Assembly (NCBI GenBank): GCA_000687655.1
Contig: JHWR01000001.1
Coordinates: forward strand, 124,001-188,000
Reading direction: 5' to 3'
Source: Lachnospiraceae bacterium YSB2008
GTDB taxonomy: Bacteria > Bacillota > Clostridia > Lachnospirales > Lachnospiraceae
Length of the DNA: 64,000 bases
Shown here one piece after another: positions 8,644-17,734 of this stretch. A program made the position numbers and the translations under genes. Numbering within the stretch: the stretch's first letter is position 1; the number at the start of each line of letters is the position of its first letter. The notes under the pieces are model-generated. The model saw only the letters and a program-made list of their open reading frames with translations, did no database searches and had not been told where the DNA came from.

Positions 8644-10160
8644 GAGTCTTTCCTTTCAGTCTCCAGCACCTTTTCGGCATCGTAATCCATGGATCCGTCT
8701 CTGTACATGGAGAAACTATCCATAGGATATTTCTTAAGATTTTCTATAACGCCTCTCTTGTCAGCCTTGCTGAGAAGAGTATTTCTTGACTTGATGATCT
8801 CATTTTCTGCTTTATGTTTGGAAGGTCCTCCTACGCATCCACCCGGACACATCATACCTTCTACAAAGTTTTCAGTAAGCTTTCCTGCCTTGAGTAAAAG
8901 AAGTGCTGTCTTGCATTCCTGACCTCCGGCACATTTTCTGAGAGTGATATCTTTGGTATCCTCTCCTCTTTCTTCCATGCACCTGAGAACTGCCTCAGCG
9001 ACTCCGCCGCTTCCCGCGAACTTCTTGCCCCATATGGATGCTTCCTGATACTCATCACTTACAGGCTTAAGCTCAACATCCTTTGAACGGAGCAATGCTC
9101 TGAATTCACCATAGGTCATAACATAGTCAGCATTATCCTTGATATCCTCATCCTGTGACTCAGCCTTCTTTGCTATACACGGTCCTATGAATACAGTTAC
9201 ACAGCCCGGATACTGAGCCTTAAGATATCTTGATATAGCACACATAGGTGATATCGTTTCTGATTTATTATCTTTATACTGTTCAGGGAACTGCTTCTTC
9301 ATCATATTGATGAATGCCGGACAGCAGGAAGTAGTAACAACCTTTCCTTCCCTGAGAGCTTCTATCCATTCCAGTGACTCAAATGCAGCCGTCATATCTC
9401 CGCCGAGTCCTACCTCGACCATATCATGGAAGCCAAGCTCCACAAGAGCTGCTTTAACACTTGCCATGCTTATATCCTGACCGAACTGACCTTCAGTCGC
9501 AGGAGCACACATCGCTATAACCTTCTTACCGGACTTTATCTCTCTGATTATATCAACGAGATATGACTTTGCCGAAATAGCACCAAATGGACAGGAATGT
9601 ATGCAGTGACCGCACTGTATACATTTATATTCATCTATGATACAGAGACCGTCATCATTATATGTTATCGCACCGACCGGGCAAGCCTTCTTACACGGTC
9701 TCTCGAGATGAGCTATAGCATTATACGGACATGCAGCTGCACACTTTCCGCATTCCTTACATTTTGCAGGATCTATATGAGTCCTGTCACGTCCTGCCGA
9801 TATCGCACCAAAAGGGCATGAATTGACACATGCCTTTCCCATACAGTTTCTGCAGTTATCCGTAACTACGTAGGAAGCTATAGGACATTCATCACAGGCA
9901 GGATCAAGAACCTGAATGACATTCTTGGAAGCCGCCTTATCAGGAGTCGGGTTCTGCCCGAGTGAAAGCTTGATACGCTGTCTGACCAGCTCTCTCTCTT
10001 TATAGATACAACATCTGAAGGATGCCTTCGGTCCGGGAATAAGCTTATATACGAGCTCATCCTCGTAGTTACCGTCAAGCTCATCATTCCATGCGAGCCT
10101 TGCAACCTCTTCCATAACAGTATGTTTAAATCTGACTATTCCTTCGTCGTTGGTTACCAT
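8640..10160 (-). CDS. Monomeric [FeFe] hydrogenase, group B-like
   Basis: An iron-only hydrogenase that reversibly reduces protons with electrons from ferredoxin-type clusters, in the cytoplasm. Ferredoxin-like cysteine sets lie at residues 103-115, 134-144, 156-160 and 180-190. The catalytic domain has the three H-cluster motifs: TSCCP (277-281), the second with Cys328 in IGPCIAKKAE, and the third with Cys438 and Cys442 in EGMMCPGGCVGG. All four H-cluster cysteines are present. The second motif reads GPC instead of the MPC of group A enzymes, which I recall as a mark of the less studied group B. No maturase genes are in the window. It is coupled to two unknown membrane proteins. Confidence 0.85.
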   Translation of the reverse strand: MVTNDEGIVRFKHTVMEEVARLAWNDELDGNYEDELVYKLIPGPKASFRCCIYKERELVRQRIKLSLGQNPTPDKAASKNVIQVLDPACDECPIASYVVTDNCRNCMGKACVNSCPFGAISAGRDRTHIDPAKCKECGKCAAACPYNAIAHLERPCKKACPVGAITYNDDGLCIIDEYKCIQCGHCIHSCPFGAISAKSYLVDIIREIKSGKKVIAMCAPATEGQFGQDISMASVKAALVELGFHDMVEVGLGGDMTAAFESLEWIEALREGKVVTTSCCPAFINMMKKQFPEQYKDNKSETISPMCAISRYLKAQYPGCVTVFIGPCIAKKAESQDEDIKDNADYVMTYGEFRALLRSKDVELKPVSDEYQEASIWGKKFAGSGGVAEAVLRCMEERGEDTKDITLRKCAGGQECKTALLLLKAGKLTENFVEGMMCPGGCVGGPSKHKAENEIIKSRNTLLSKADKRGVIENLKKYPMDSFSMYRDGSMDYDAEKVLETERKDS

Positions 10161-10206
10161 TTCAAACTCCTACTCATAATTAAGCATATTCTACCACAAA
10201 ATCACT

Positions 10207-10845
10207 TTACATAAAAGCTAATTTTGTCCACCCCTCTGTTTTAGGGTCATCTGTATCCAATATGTGGGATGCAAGGATAATCACCCTGTCCTTACCCACC
10301 TCCGCCATAAGGCTGATGACTTTGCTGATATTCTCAGAATCAAGCCCGGTAAACGGCTCGTCAAGAAGGAGTATGCTGCTCTTTCGGAGAATCGCTCTTG
10401 CAAATGCCACCCTCCTCTTCATACCACCGGAGAGTTCAGATACCTTCTTGTCGAGAGCGTCTTCCTGAAGAAGTCTCTTAAGGATTTCTTTTATGTCACT
10501 GTCAGACGCATCAGGACAGAAAACCTTTATATTCTCTGCAGCCGTTCTGTTATCTATAAGCCTGTCCTCCTGAAACATAACACTTATGTCAGGAAGCCGG
10601 TATGGCAGTTTCTTTAGTTCAGAATCATGTGTTATCTCCGCAACCGTTTCATCATCCTCCATATACTTTACAGCTCCGCTGTCAGGAAGCGAAAGGCCTG
10701 CAAGCATTTTAAGGAAAGTAGTTTTCCCGCTTCCCGACTCTCCGGTCAGAACATAGGTCTTTCCCTGCTCAAAAGTATATGAAAAGCCCTCCAGGACTTT
10801 TTCTTCACCATATGTTTTTGTTAAATCCCTTATTTCTATTTTCAT
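10207..10845 (-). CDS. ABC transporter ATP-binding protein, SsuB/TauB-like
   Basis: The nucleotide-binding subunit of an importer of the nitrate/sulfonate/taurine class. Visible are Walker A GESGSGKTT (about residues 36-44), the Q-loop MFQEDRL, the signature LSGGMKRR, Walker B LLLDEPFTGLD and an H-loop in ILASHILD. At 212 residues it is slightly short, ending soon after the H-loop. It starts 3 bp after the permease gene. The substrate cannot be read from the ATPase. Confidence 0.88.
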   Translation of the reverse strand: MKIEIRDLTKTYGEEKVLEGFSYTFEQGKTYVLTGESGSGKTTFLKMLAGLSLPDSGAVKYMEDDETVAEITHDSELKKLPYRLPDISVMFQEDRLIDNRTAAENIKVFCPDASDSDIKEILKRLLQEDALDKKVSELSGGMKRRVAFARAILRKSSILLLDEPFTGLDSENISKVISLMAEVGKDRVIILASHILDTDDPKTEGWTKLAFM

Positions 10846-10848
10846 GCT

Positions 10849-11574
10849 TTACTTCCTTACAAGGCTTTTAAAAAGCATAATAAACAGCTTTTCAAAAACA
10901 AATGAACATATCACAACTACTATAGTCCATGAGAAAAGTCCTGCCGTATCAAGATAAATCTTTGATATATAAATGGAATTCCCAAGTGTATTCTGTGCCT
11001 GGCCAATAACCTCTGCAGCAACTCCACTCTTCCATGCCATTCCGATGGCAGTTTCAAAAGCCGCCACAAGATAAGGATGAACAGCCGGAAATGTAATGTA
11101 TCTGAAGGATCTGAATCCCGTCATCTTATAAACACTTCGTACCTCCAGCATATCCTTCGGTACATTTTCCAGTCCCTTCAAGGTACTGTAATAGAGGACC
11201 GGAAGTGTGATCATCATAGATATGAAAAATGAAGTCCAACTGCTTCCGAACCATACAAGGAGTATCACCACGAAGCAGGCAACAGGAACTGTCTTAAGAA
11301 GAGAAATGAAAGGCGATATGAATGTCTTGAACAGATCCCATCTATGGCTCATAGTTCCCATTATCATTCCAAGAGTACTTCCTGCCAGAAAGCCCAGAGT
11401 TATCCTTACAAATGACGTCAGAACGCTCATATAAAAAGACACTTTCCCCAGTGAATTCACCAGGGAAAGTGCCGTATCTATCGGTCCTGCTATAAGAATA
11501 ACGTTATCTATAAGTCTTGCTGCCAGCTCCCATATGAGAAGCCAGACTGCTATAGCTATGAGCCTTTTTTTCAT
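10849..11574 (-). CDS. ABC transporter permease, SsuC/TauC-like
   Basis: The membrane subunit of the same importer. The 241 residues show about six hydrophobic segments and the EAA-type cytoplasmic loop near SVYKMTGFRSFRYITFPAVHPYLVAA, the site that contacts the ATPase. Its start overlaps the end of the binding-protein gene by 4 bp, so expression is coupled. Length and pattern are normal for the BPD_transp_1 family. Confidence 0.88.
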   Translation of the reverse strand: MKKRLIAIAVWLLIWELAARLIDNVILIAGPIDTALSLVNSLGKVSFYMSVLTSFVRITLGFLAGSTLGMIMGTMSHRWDLFKTFISPFISLLKTVPVACFVVILLVWFGSSWTSFFISMMITLPVLYYSTLKGLENVPKDMLEVRSVYKMTGFRSFRYITFPAVHPYLVAAFETAIGMAWKSGVAAEVIGQAQNTLGNSIYISKIYLDTAGLFSWTIVVVICSFVFEKLFIMLFKSLVRK

Positions 11575-12713
11575 TCTGAAACCTCAGGAATGTAATAAAA
11601 ATCTTCGCCCGGAAGATCTCCGCCAACTGAATCTGGATTGTAATTATGAAGAATCTCAAGGTAACCTGAGAGACCGTTCTTCATCTTCTCTCCATCTATA
11701 TATGTGACACCGCAATAAGGAAGAGCCTTAGCTGCTACAGGTGCCTTCTCTATGATACCATACTTTACAACAAGCTCTGATGTAGCCTCAATTTCTTTGT
11801 TAGCAGCTTCAGTACTTGCTTCAGCTTCCTCAAGGAACTTGGCAACTGCATCAGGATTCTTCTCTAAAAATCCTTTGGTTGTTATAGTAACACCCGTTAC
11901 CAGAGTTGCATTTGGAACAACCTTATCCCACTCATTTGTAAGTGAGAATGCCTGGTGCAGATCAGGATTCTGAATTGTAGCTGCTGTCGCAAAAGGCTGT
12001 GGAAGAATTCCTATAAGTGTAGGATCATTTACGAGAGCCTCAACAACCTCTGTAGCCTCTGATCTGTACTCTATGGTACAGTTCGTTATACCATACGCAT
12101 TTAAAAGATATTTTGTCACGTATTCAGGAGTTGTGCCCTGACCTGTCATGACAACCTTCCTGTCGAAAAGGTGATTCATCTTTCTGATGTTTCCATCACC
12201 TGTTACGCAATAAAGCACTCCGAGTGTATTAATATCAAGACAAACTATATTGCCTTTTGATTTATTATACAGAACACTTGCTACATTTGCAGGAACAAGA
12301 GCTATATCAAGATCATTCTTCATAAGCTTAGCTGTTACTACCGAAGGGTCAACAGCTATCTCGAAGGAATAATCCTGTTCTGCTTCACCTGCCTCTGACT
12401 TAGCCATCAGATTTACGAGTCCCATAGTTGTAGGTCCCTTGAGAGATCCGACTCTTACGCCTTCTCCTTCAGTACCTATCTTTAAGCTCTGTGAATCGTC
12501 TATGGTCGGTTCACCTTCTGTTGCCTTAGCCTCTGAATCACTGACTGTTGCCTCGCCGACCGATGCATCATCCACCGTCGCCTTTTCTGTTGATTCAGTA
12601 ACCGTCTCTGTTGTCTCTGCTGTTGTAGGTGTTATACCCGGAATCCCGTTACATCCCACAAGAGAAAGAGTCATAATGGCGGCCGCAGCCAACGCAAGTA
12701 TCCTGTTTTTCAT
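11571..12713 (-). CDS. ABC transporter substrate-binding lipoprotein, NMT1/SsuA-like
   Basis: The membrane-anchored receptor of the importer. A lipoprotein signal peptide ends in the lipobox LSLVGC, so Cys21 would be lipidated. A Thr/Glu/Ala-rich linker (to about residue 75) precedes a periplasmic-binding-like type II fold with segments such as VRVGSLKGPTTMGLVNLMAK and a conserved-looking GQGTTPEYVTKYLL. The start at 12713 has an AAGGAGG site. The fold resembles receptors for nitrate, sulfonates, taurine or thiamine precursors; I cannot assign the ligand. Confidence 0.87.
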   Translation of the reverse strand: MKNRILALAAAAIMTLSLVGCNGIPGITPTTAETTETVTESTEKATVDDASVGEATVSDSEAKATEGEPTIDDSQSLKIGTEGEGVRVGSLKGPTTMGLVNLMAKSEAGEAEQDYSFEIAVDPSVVTAKLMKNDLDIALVPANVASVLYNKSKGNIVCLDINTLGVLYCVTGDGNIRKMNHLFDRKVVMTGQGTTPEYVTKYLLNAYGITNCTIEYRSEATEVVEALVNDPTLIGILPQPFATAATIQNPDLHQAFSLTNEWDKVVPNATLVTGVTITTKGFLEKNPDAVAKFLEEAEASTEAANKEIEATSELVVKYGIIEKAPVAAKALPYCGVTYIDGEKMKNGLSGYLEILHNYNPDSVGGDLPGEDFYYIPEVSE

Positions 12714-12728
12714 TTATATATATCCTCC

Positions 12729-13685
12729 TTATAATAGCTTCAGCTGATTAGCACAGCACTCAATACTAATACTGCTGACGTCTCCATAATACTCTCCGTC
12801 AACATGAAGTACTGCCGGCTTAGCAAGCTGAACATCTATATATTTTGCATCCTCAAAATGGAATCCCTTAACATTCTGATGCTTTGAAGCAACAAGTCTC
12901 GGAAGATTCAGAAATGCTCTTGGCTTTGATATTCCATCTGCAACAAGTGCTGAAAGCTTTCCGTCATCAGGAAGTGCATCCGGTCTCATCGGTACATTTC
13001 CACCCTCTGCAGGAAGATTCATAGCAGCAAGGAATATAAGCTTCTCATAATTCTCAGTAACTGTTCCGTCACTGTTATAGTCAGCATTTGAAGGCTCATC
13101 AGACATACGATATCTTACTCTCGCCTTGATGTATTCCATAGTAAAAAGATTGATCACAGTAAGTACTACGTATGTAAGTGATCCGATATTCAGGCGATTC
13201 AGCATTCTCTTCAGCTTACTGGTCTGAGCCTTTTTGCATACTATGGCATCAAGTCCCATTCCACAGCTGATAGCAAAATACCTAGGTCTTCTTCCATCTG
13301 CGGTAACACGTCCTATATCAATCTTAAGATCGTCTCTTGGATCAAGTATCCTCTTAACAGCATCCTCGGTATCTCTTGGAATATCAAGACCATTGATGAA
13401 GTCATTTGCAGAACCTGTTGCTATAACTCCAAGTGATATACGGCTGAAATCAGTGATTCCGTTAATAACCTCATTTATGGTCCCGTCACCACCGACAACA
13501 ACAAGCTTGATCTCATCATCAGGAAGCTTAGAAATATTCTTAGCGAGTACAGTCGCATGTCCTTCATACTTAGTAAGGAAAGCCTTGTACTCAATATTGT
13601 TATTCCTGAGCATCATCCTTACTTTGTGCCATGTTCCAGCAGCTCTTCCGCTGCCACCCGTCCTGTTTACAATAAAATAATACAT
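12729..13685 (-). CDS. Diacylglycerol/lipid kinase family protein (YegS/DagK type)
   Basis: A cytoplasmic lipid kinase that phosphorylates diacylglycerol or a related lipid with ATP. The N-terminal catalytic domain has the glycine-rich VVGGDGTINEVINGI (about residues 63-77) and a following ATGSANDF; the C-terminal beta domain contains VLHVDGEY. At 318 residues it has the usual length. It lies 1 bp after the Fur-like gene and 15 bp before the transporter genes. A second member of the family is at 41277-42200. Confidence 0.87.
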   Translation of the reverse strand: MYYFIVNRTGGSGRAAGTWHKVRMMLRNNNIEYKAFLTKYEGHATVLAKNISKLPDDEIKLVVVGGDGTINEVINGITDFSRISLGVIATGSANDFINGLDIPRDTEDAVKRILDPRDDLKIDIGRVTADGRRPRYFAISCGMGLDAIVCKKAQTSKLKRMLNRLNIGSLTYVVLTVINLFTMEYIKARVRYRMSDEPSNADYNSDGTVTENYEKLIFLAAMNLPAEGGNVPMRPDALPDDGKLSALVADGISKPRAFLNLPRLVASKHQNVKGFHFEDAKYIDVQLAKPAVLHVDGEYYGDVSSISIECCANQLKLL

Positions 13686-13686
13686 A

Positions 13687-14088
13687 CTAAACCCCCGCTT
13701 CTCTCACTACATGTTTTATATCCTGATCATTTATAAGCCCGCAGGCTTTCATACCTTCTCTAATGATCTCGTTCCATTTTTCTTCAGAAAGATCAATGGT
13801 CGTGTTATCAGAAAGACTGACCATACACTTCTCACACTTGCTGATATCCTCATTGCCGTTGATCTTATACATGCTGCTTCTGTCAATGGCACCGATTTCC
13901 TCAAGAGTATTCATCATTCTGTACACCGTTGCAAATCCGATGGAATCGTTCTTTTCAGCCACCTTGTAATATATATCCTTACAGCATGTAAAATTGCCTT
14001 CAAGAATGGTATCCAGAATGAGCAGTCTCTGCTTTGTGATCCTGCATCCACTGTTTTTCAGTTTATCAATTATTTCTTCTCTTTGCAT
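13687..14088 (-). CDS. Fur-family transcriptional regulator, C-terminally reduced
   Basis: The N-terminal about 85 residues are a Fur-type winged helix (NSGCRITKQRLLILDTIL, then IGFATVYRMMNTLEEIGAI). After this the usual metal-binding region is altered. One CEKC pair is present (about residues 89-92), but I see no histidine-rich HHH/HxH segment, no second CxxC pair and almost no histidine at all (one, near the C-terminus). The protein has 133 residues against about 140-155 for most Fur, Zur and PerR. It heads the long downstream series. It may sense something other than the usual metals, or be a degenerate member. Confidence 0.75.
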   Translation of the reverse strand: MQREEIIDKLKNSGCRITKQRLLILDTILEGNFTCCKDIYYKVAEKNDSIGFATVYRMMNTLEEIGAIDRSSMYKINGNEDISKCEKCMVSLSDNTTIDLSEEKWNEIIREGMKACGLINDQDIKHVVREAGV

Positions 14089-14118
14089 AATAATCCTAAT
14101 CCAAAATGGGAATAATCA

Positions 14119-14147
14119 ATCTTAGCATTTCGCACTATATATGTCAA
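14119..14147 (-). promoter_or_regulatory. Sigma-A promoter before the Fur-like gene
   Basis: On the minus strand a perfect TTGACA (14142-14147), 17-bp spacer and TAAGAT (14119-14124) lie 31 bp before the Fur-like start. It could drive the series that follows, since gaps down to the sirtuin gene are short. Confidence 0.7.
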
Positions 14148-14152
14148 TCTGC

Positions 14153-16618
14153 CTAAAAGCTCCTGCTGCTGTGACAAGTGAAGTATATAACCTGGTAATC
14201 TTCAGATATTTCTTTTATGAAACTCATACCGTTCTTTACCTTGACTTCATCAAAATCAGTAAATGGATCGTCACAGATAACAAATGGCTTCTCTCCCTTA
14301 TACATTGCTTCTACAAGAGCCATACGGAAAGCCATCCCGACAAGGTCCTGACTTCCGCGGCTGAGGAAATCAACTTCCCTGTCAGCGCCGTATTCATTGA
14401 CATAGAGATTCATATTTGCATCTATAGTGAACATATCAGCATCCTGCTCTGATATTCTCTTATAGTATTTACCGAATGCTGAAAGAAGCGGCGCCATATA
14501 CTGAGCAGTGAAATTTTCTTTAGCCTCGATAAGAAGCTCCTTCGTCTTCTTCAGAAGCATAGCCTTATCTCTGAGGCTCTCATAGTCCTGCTTATCCTGA
14601 ACAAGTTCTTCTTCATACTCTCTTATCTGTTCAAGCTCTTCATAGAGATCATCCTCGCGTCTTTCATAGCCCTGGATATTCTCTCTTATGCCATCCATGC
14701 TGAGAGTTATTTCGTTAAGCTTATCGTTCACTTCATTGAGAGTTTCCGACTCAGTCTTTTCTACTTCTTCATCTTCCTTCTCAAGGATGAAGTCATTGAG
14801 TCCCTTGGTATTTCTGAGATATTCATCCGCAGCTTTCTTACGTTCCTCATAATCCTTTATAGCCTTGATGTATTCAGCCTTCTTACCTGAAAGCTCGATA
14901 TTGGTCTCAACATCGTTCTCAAGATTTCTCTCAGTATCCTCGAGGTATTTGATATAACTGTCAGTTATTACATACCTCTCATCTTCCGGTTCTTCTTCGA
15001 TGAAATAGTATCTTCCGAGGAATTCACGTACCTTCGCATTAAGAGCTTTTATCTCCTGAAGCTGACTGTTTTTCTCTTTTTCAGCCATTTCAAGCTTCAT
15101 GTTCTCATAATCATAAACCATATTCCTTATGGAATTAAGTCTTTCGGAATCCTTCGCTCCCTGTGCAATATCAGAAAGGCTGAGTATATGCGATACATTT
15201 GCCCTGAGTCTCTCTATATGCTTCTCTTCTTCCTCTATCTCATGAAGAAGCGCTTCTCGTTTTTCTTTCTCAGGGGTATCCTTTTCCTTCCCTGAAGGCT
15301 TCTTAAGCTTGAATGCCAAACCGGCGATTATAAATATAAGGCCGATCACAAGAAGAACTACTGAAGGAATGAGCTGCTTACCGATAATCAGAACAAGTCC
15401 GCCTATGGCAAAAAGAATTCCGGCAACTATGAAACCTATAAATATCTTATTGATGCCTTTTCTCTCAGCATCACGTTCTTCTTTTTCGTATGCCTCGAGC
15501 AGTCTTCTCTTATCAACCAGGGCATTTTCCTTGGCAACAGCTTCATTCATATCAGCTATGGCTGAGCTGGCACTCTTCTCAGTTATTTCAGAATCGCCGA
15601 ACAGCCCATCCAGCTCACTGAATTTACTTCTGTCATCTGCAGAAATAATATTGCTTCTCTCTTCATTTGAGAGAGTTCTCATATTTGCTATAGCTTCAGT
15701 AATCTCTGTTATCTCTTCCTCTGTCGGTGCATTTCCTGCAAGTATGTCACTCGTCCTGCGAAGATTCTCCTCTTCAGTCGCATCAAGTGTGTATGCGAAA
15801 ACACGCTCCTTAAGCACTGCAGCCTTATCCATAAGAGAATTATAATCAGCCTTCCTGAGGCGCAGTTCATTTCTCTCGGAAAGTTTTCTGCTTGTATCAG
15901 CAAGCTCCTTCTGACTGCTCTTCAGCTGCGACAGCTTATCTTCGTTTTCCTTTTTCTTTGCAGAAACCTCGCTTATGCTCTGCTCTATGGCAGGCTTCTT
16001 CTTTATCTCACTCGATAGCTCTGTCATCTTTGCCTTAAGCTTATAAAGTGTACCGGTCGCCCTCGTTGAGCTGAGCGAATCTATCTCTTTCTTAAGTCTG
16101 GCATCAACCTTCTCATGCTTAGACAGGTCATTTGTCATAAGTGACAGATTGCCCATTCTTGCATTAATGCTGTCAGTCGACTCTGTCGTAACCTCACTCT
16201 GTGAGATGTAAATAGTCTTTTTAAATGAATCGCTGTCTATTCCAAATATCTCTTCACCGAGATTCTCAGAAAAATCCGTCGACTCAAGATTCGTAACAGC
16301 ATTCCTCAGACTGAAGCTGTCCTCACTCTCTTTTGAGCCGAATATCCTTGCAACAGAATATTCCTTGCCACCGGCCTCGAACCTTATGCTTCCGCCGTAA
16401 GCGCCTTCCTGCCAAGGCTTGAAATGCTTCCTTTCATTTACAAGTGGATCCCTGCTTCTGTCGTTATCGAAGCCAAAGAACATAACCTTGATAAATGTAG
16501 CGAGAGTTGACTTTCCGTAACCATTCTCTTCATTTATTACACAAAGCTTCGAATCAAAATCCATAGTAAGATCATGAAGCTTACCGAAATTATTAATATG
16601 ACAACTGATAAGTCTCAT
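14153..16618 (-). CDS. YhaN-like SMC/Rad50-type ATPase (SbcC-like)
   Basis: A large ATPase that partners the SbcD-like nuclease encoded upstream; such pairs process DNA ends or secondary structure. The N-terminal half-domain has Walker A in NGYGKSTLATF (about residues 32-42) and FKPWQEGAYGGSIRF; long charged helices form two coiled-coil arms; the C-terminal half has the signature-like FLSRGSQDLVGMAFRMALVEAM and Walker B PFVICDDPFTDFD. A hydrophobic hairpin of two membrane-like segments (about residues 391-440) sits in the middle where Rad50 has its hook. No CxxC zinc hook is seen. It is 9 bp after the nuclease gene. Confidence 0.85.
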   Translation of the reverse strand: MRLISCHINNFGKLHDLTMDFDSKLCVINEENGYGKSTLATFIKVMFFGFDNDRSRDPLVNERKHFKPWQEGAYGGSIRFEAGGKEYSVARIFGSKESEDSFSLRNAVTNLESTDFSENLGEEIFGIDSDSFKKTIYISQSEVTTESTDSINARMGNLSLMTNDLSKHEKVDARLKKEIDSLSSTRATGTLYKLKAKMTELSSEIKKKPAIEQSISEVSAKKKENEDKLSQLKSSQKELADTSRKLSERNELRLRKADYNSLMDKAAVLKERVFAYTLDATEEENLRRTSDILAGNAPTEEEITEITEAIANMRTLSNEERSNIISADDRSKFSELDGLFGDSEITEKSASSAIADMNEAVAKENALVDKRRLLEAYEKEERDAERKGINKIFIGFIVAGILFAIGGLVLIIGKQLIPSVVLLVIGLIFIIAGLAFKLKKPSGKEKDTPEKEKREALLHEIEEEEKHIERLRANVSHILSLSDIAQGAKDSERLNSIRNMVYDYENMKLEMAEKEKNSQLQEIKALNAKVREFLGRYYFIEEEPEDERYVITDSYIKYLEDTERNLENDVETNIELSGKKAEYIKAIKDYEERKKAADEYLRNTKGLNDFILEKEDEEVEKTESETLNEVNDKLNEITLSMDGIRENIQGYERREDDLYEELEQIREYEEELVQDKQDYESLRDKAMLLKKTKELLIEAKENFTAQYMAPLLSAFGKYYKRISEQDADMFTIDANMNLYVNEYGADREVDFLSRGSQDLVGMAFRMALVEAMYKGEKPFVICDDPFTDFDEVKVKNGMSFIKEISEDYQVIYFTCHSSRSF

Positions 16619-16627
16619 AATCTCCTC

Positions 16628-17716
16628 CTATAATTCTTCTCCCTGAAGTGCAGCTATACCAAGACGTATTACCTGCATCTTCTCTTCTTCATCCATATCG
16701 TCACGAGACATAACAAGTCTTACGAACTCGCCTCTGAGAGATGCATCCTTGGCAAACTTATCTGCATCTACGTGAAGCTTTGTCTCATCCTTACATTTAA
16801 AAACATAGAAAGCTTCCTCGAAGCTCTTTTCTATAAATGGAATGTTGATATCAAGCTCAGCATCAATGCTTCCTGTAAGTACAGCCTCGATAAGATATGA
16901 GCTGTCATACGAACTGACAACCTCTTTTACTTTATCAACTATCTCAAGAGTCGAAGTGCATTCTGTGATATCCACCTCCGGCGCGTAAAGTCTCCTGGCA
17001 GGAAATGTAACGAAACCTGCTTTGGCACTTCTTGTCACCTCATCTATATCTATGATCACATAGCCCTTCTCTCCGCACTCATCAAATCCACGTCCGAAAG
17101 GACAGCCTGAATAAACATATCTTCCTCTTCCGTCAAGCTTATCCTCGACATATGAATGTATGTGGCCGAGAGCAAGATAATCTATGCCCTTATTTTTAAG
17201 TCCTTTGATATTGATAAGTTCTTTACCTTTTGAGGTGTTGGAACTTACAACCGTTCCATGTAGCATGACTATATTGAACTTATCATTTTCAAGTACAAGT
17301 GAAGAATCGATCTCTGATGAGTTTCTTCCCATAAGCTCAGCTCCGGTGACTGTTACCTTGTCAGAGATGTTATAGCTCTGCCATGATTCACCGAAAAGAT
17401 GAATGTTCGGAGGGACGTCATCTGTATTCTCAAATATATTTTGATTATCATGATTTCCTCTTATGTAGAAAAATGATATGTCAGATGCATCAGCTATAGC
17501 CTTCTTGATGGTCTTGGCAGTACCTACTTTAACCTTGCTTACATCAAAAAGGTCACCTGCTATGAGAACCGCCGTAACTCCTTCTCTTTTTGCAGTATTT
17601 ATAAGACGCACAAAGGAGGCGAGCAGTTCTGCACGCCTCTCCTTGGCTTTTTCATTTGATAAGTGTCTGTTCATCTTGGAATCAAGATGAACATCCGCTA
17701 TATGCATAATCTTCAA
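16628..17716 (-). CDS. SbcD/YhaO-like metallophosphoesterase (DNA repair exonuclease)
   Basis: A calcineurin-like nuclease subunit. The metal-binding motifs are in place: MHIADVHLDSKMNR at the N-terminus, LIAGDLFDVSKV, YIRGNHDNQN, MLHGTVVSS and the late LGHIHSY. After about residue 240 a smaller C-terminal region follows, as in the YhaO type. At 362 residues it is close to the usual length. It precedes the YhaN-like ATPase by 9 bp, the typical pairing of a nuclease and a Rad50-like ATPase. Confidence 0.88.
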   Translation of the reverse strand: MKIMHIADVHLDSKMNRHLSNEKAKERRAELLASFVRLINTAKREGVTAVLIAGDLFDVSKVKVGTAKTIKKAIADASDISFFYIRGNHDNQNIFENTDDVPPNIHLFGESWQSYNISDKVTVTGAELMGRNSSEIDSSLVLENDKFNIVMLHGTVVSSNTSKGKELINIKGLKNKGIDYLALGHIHSYVEDKLDGRGRYVYSGCPFGRGFDECGEKGYVIIDIDEVTRSAKAGFVTFPARRLYAPEVDITECTSTLEIVDKVKEVVSSYDSSYLIEAVLTGSIDAELDINIPFIEKSFEEAFYVFKCKDETKLHVDADKFAKDASLRGEFVRLVMSRDDMDEEEKMQVIRLGIAALQGEEL

Positions 17717-17734
17717 TTCTGATTCTCCTATATT

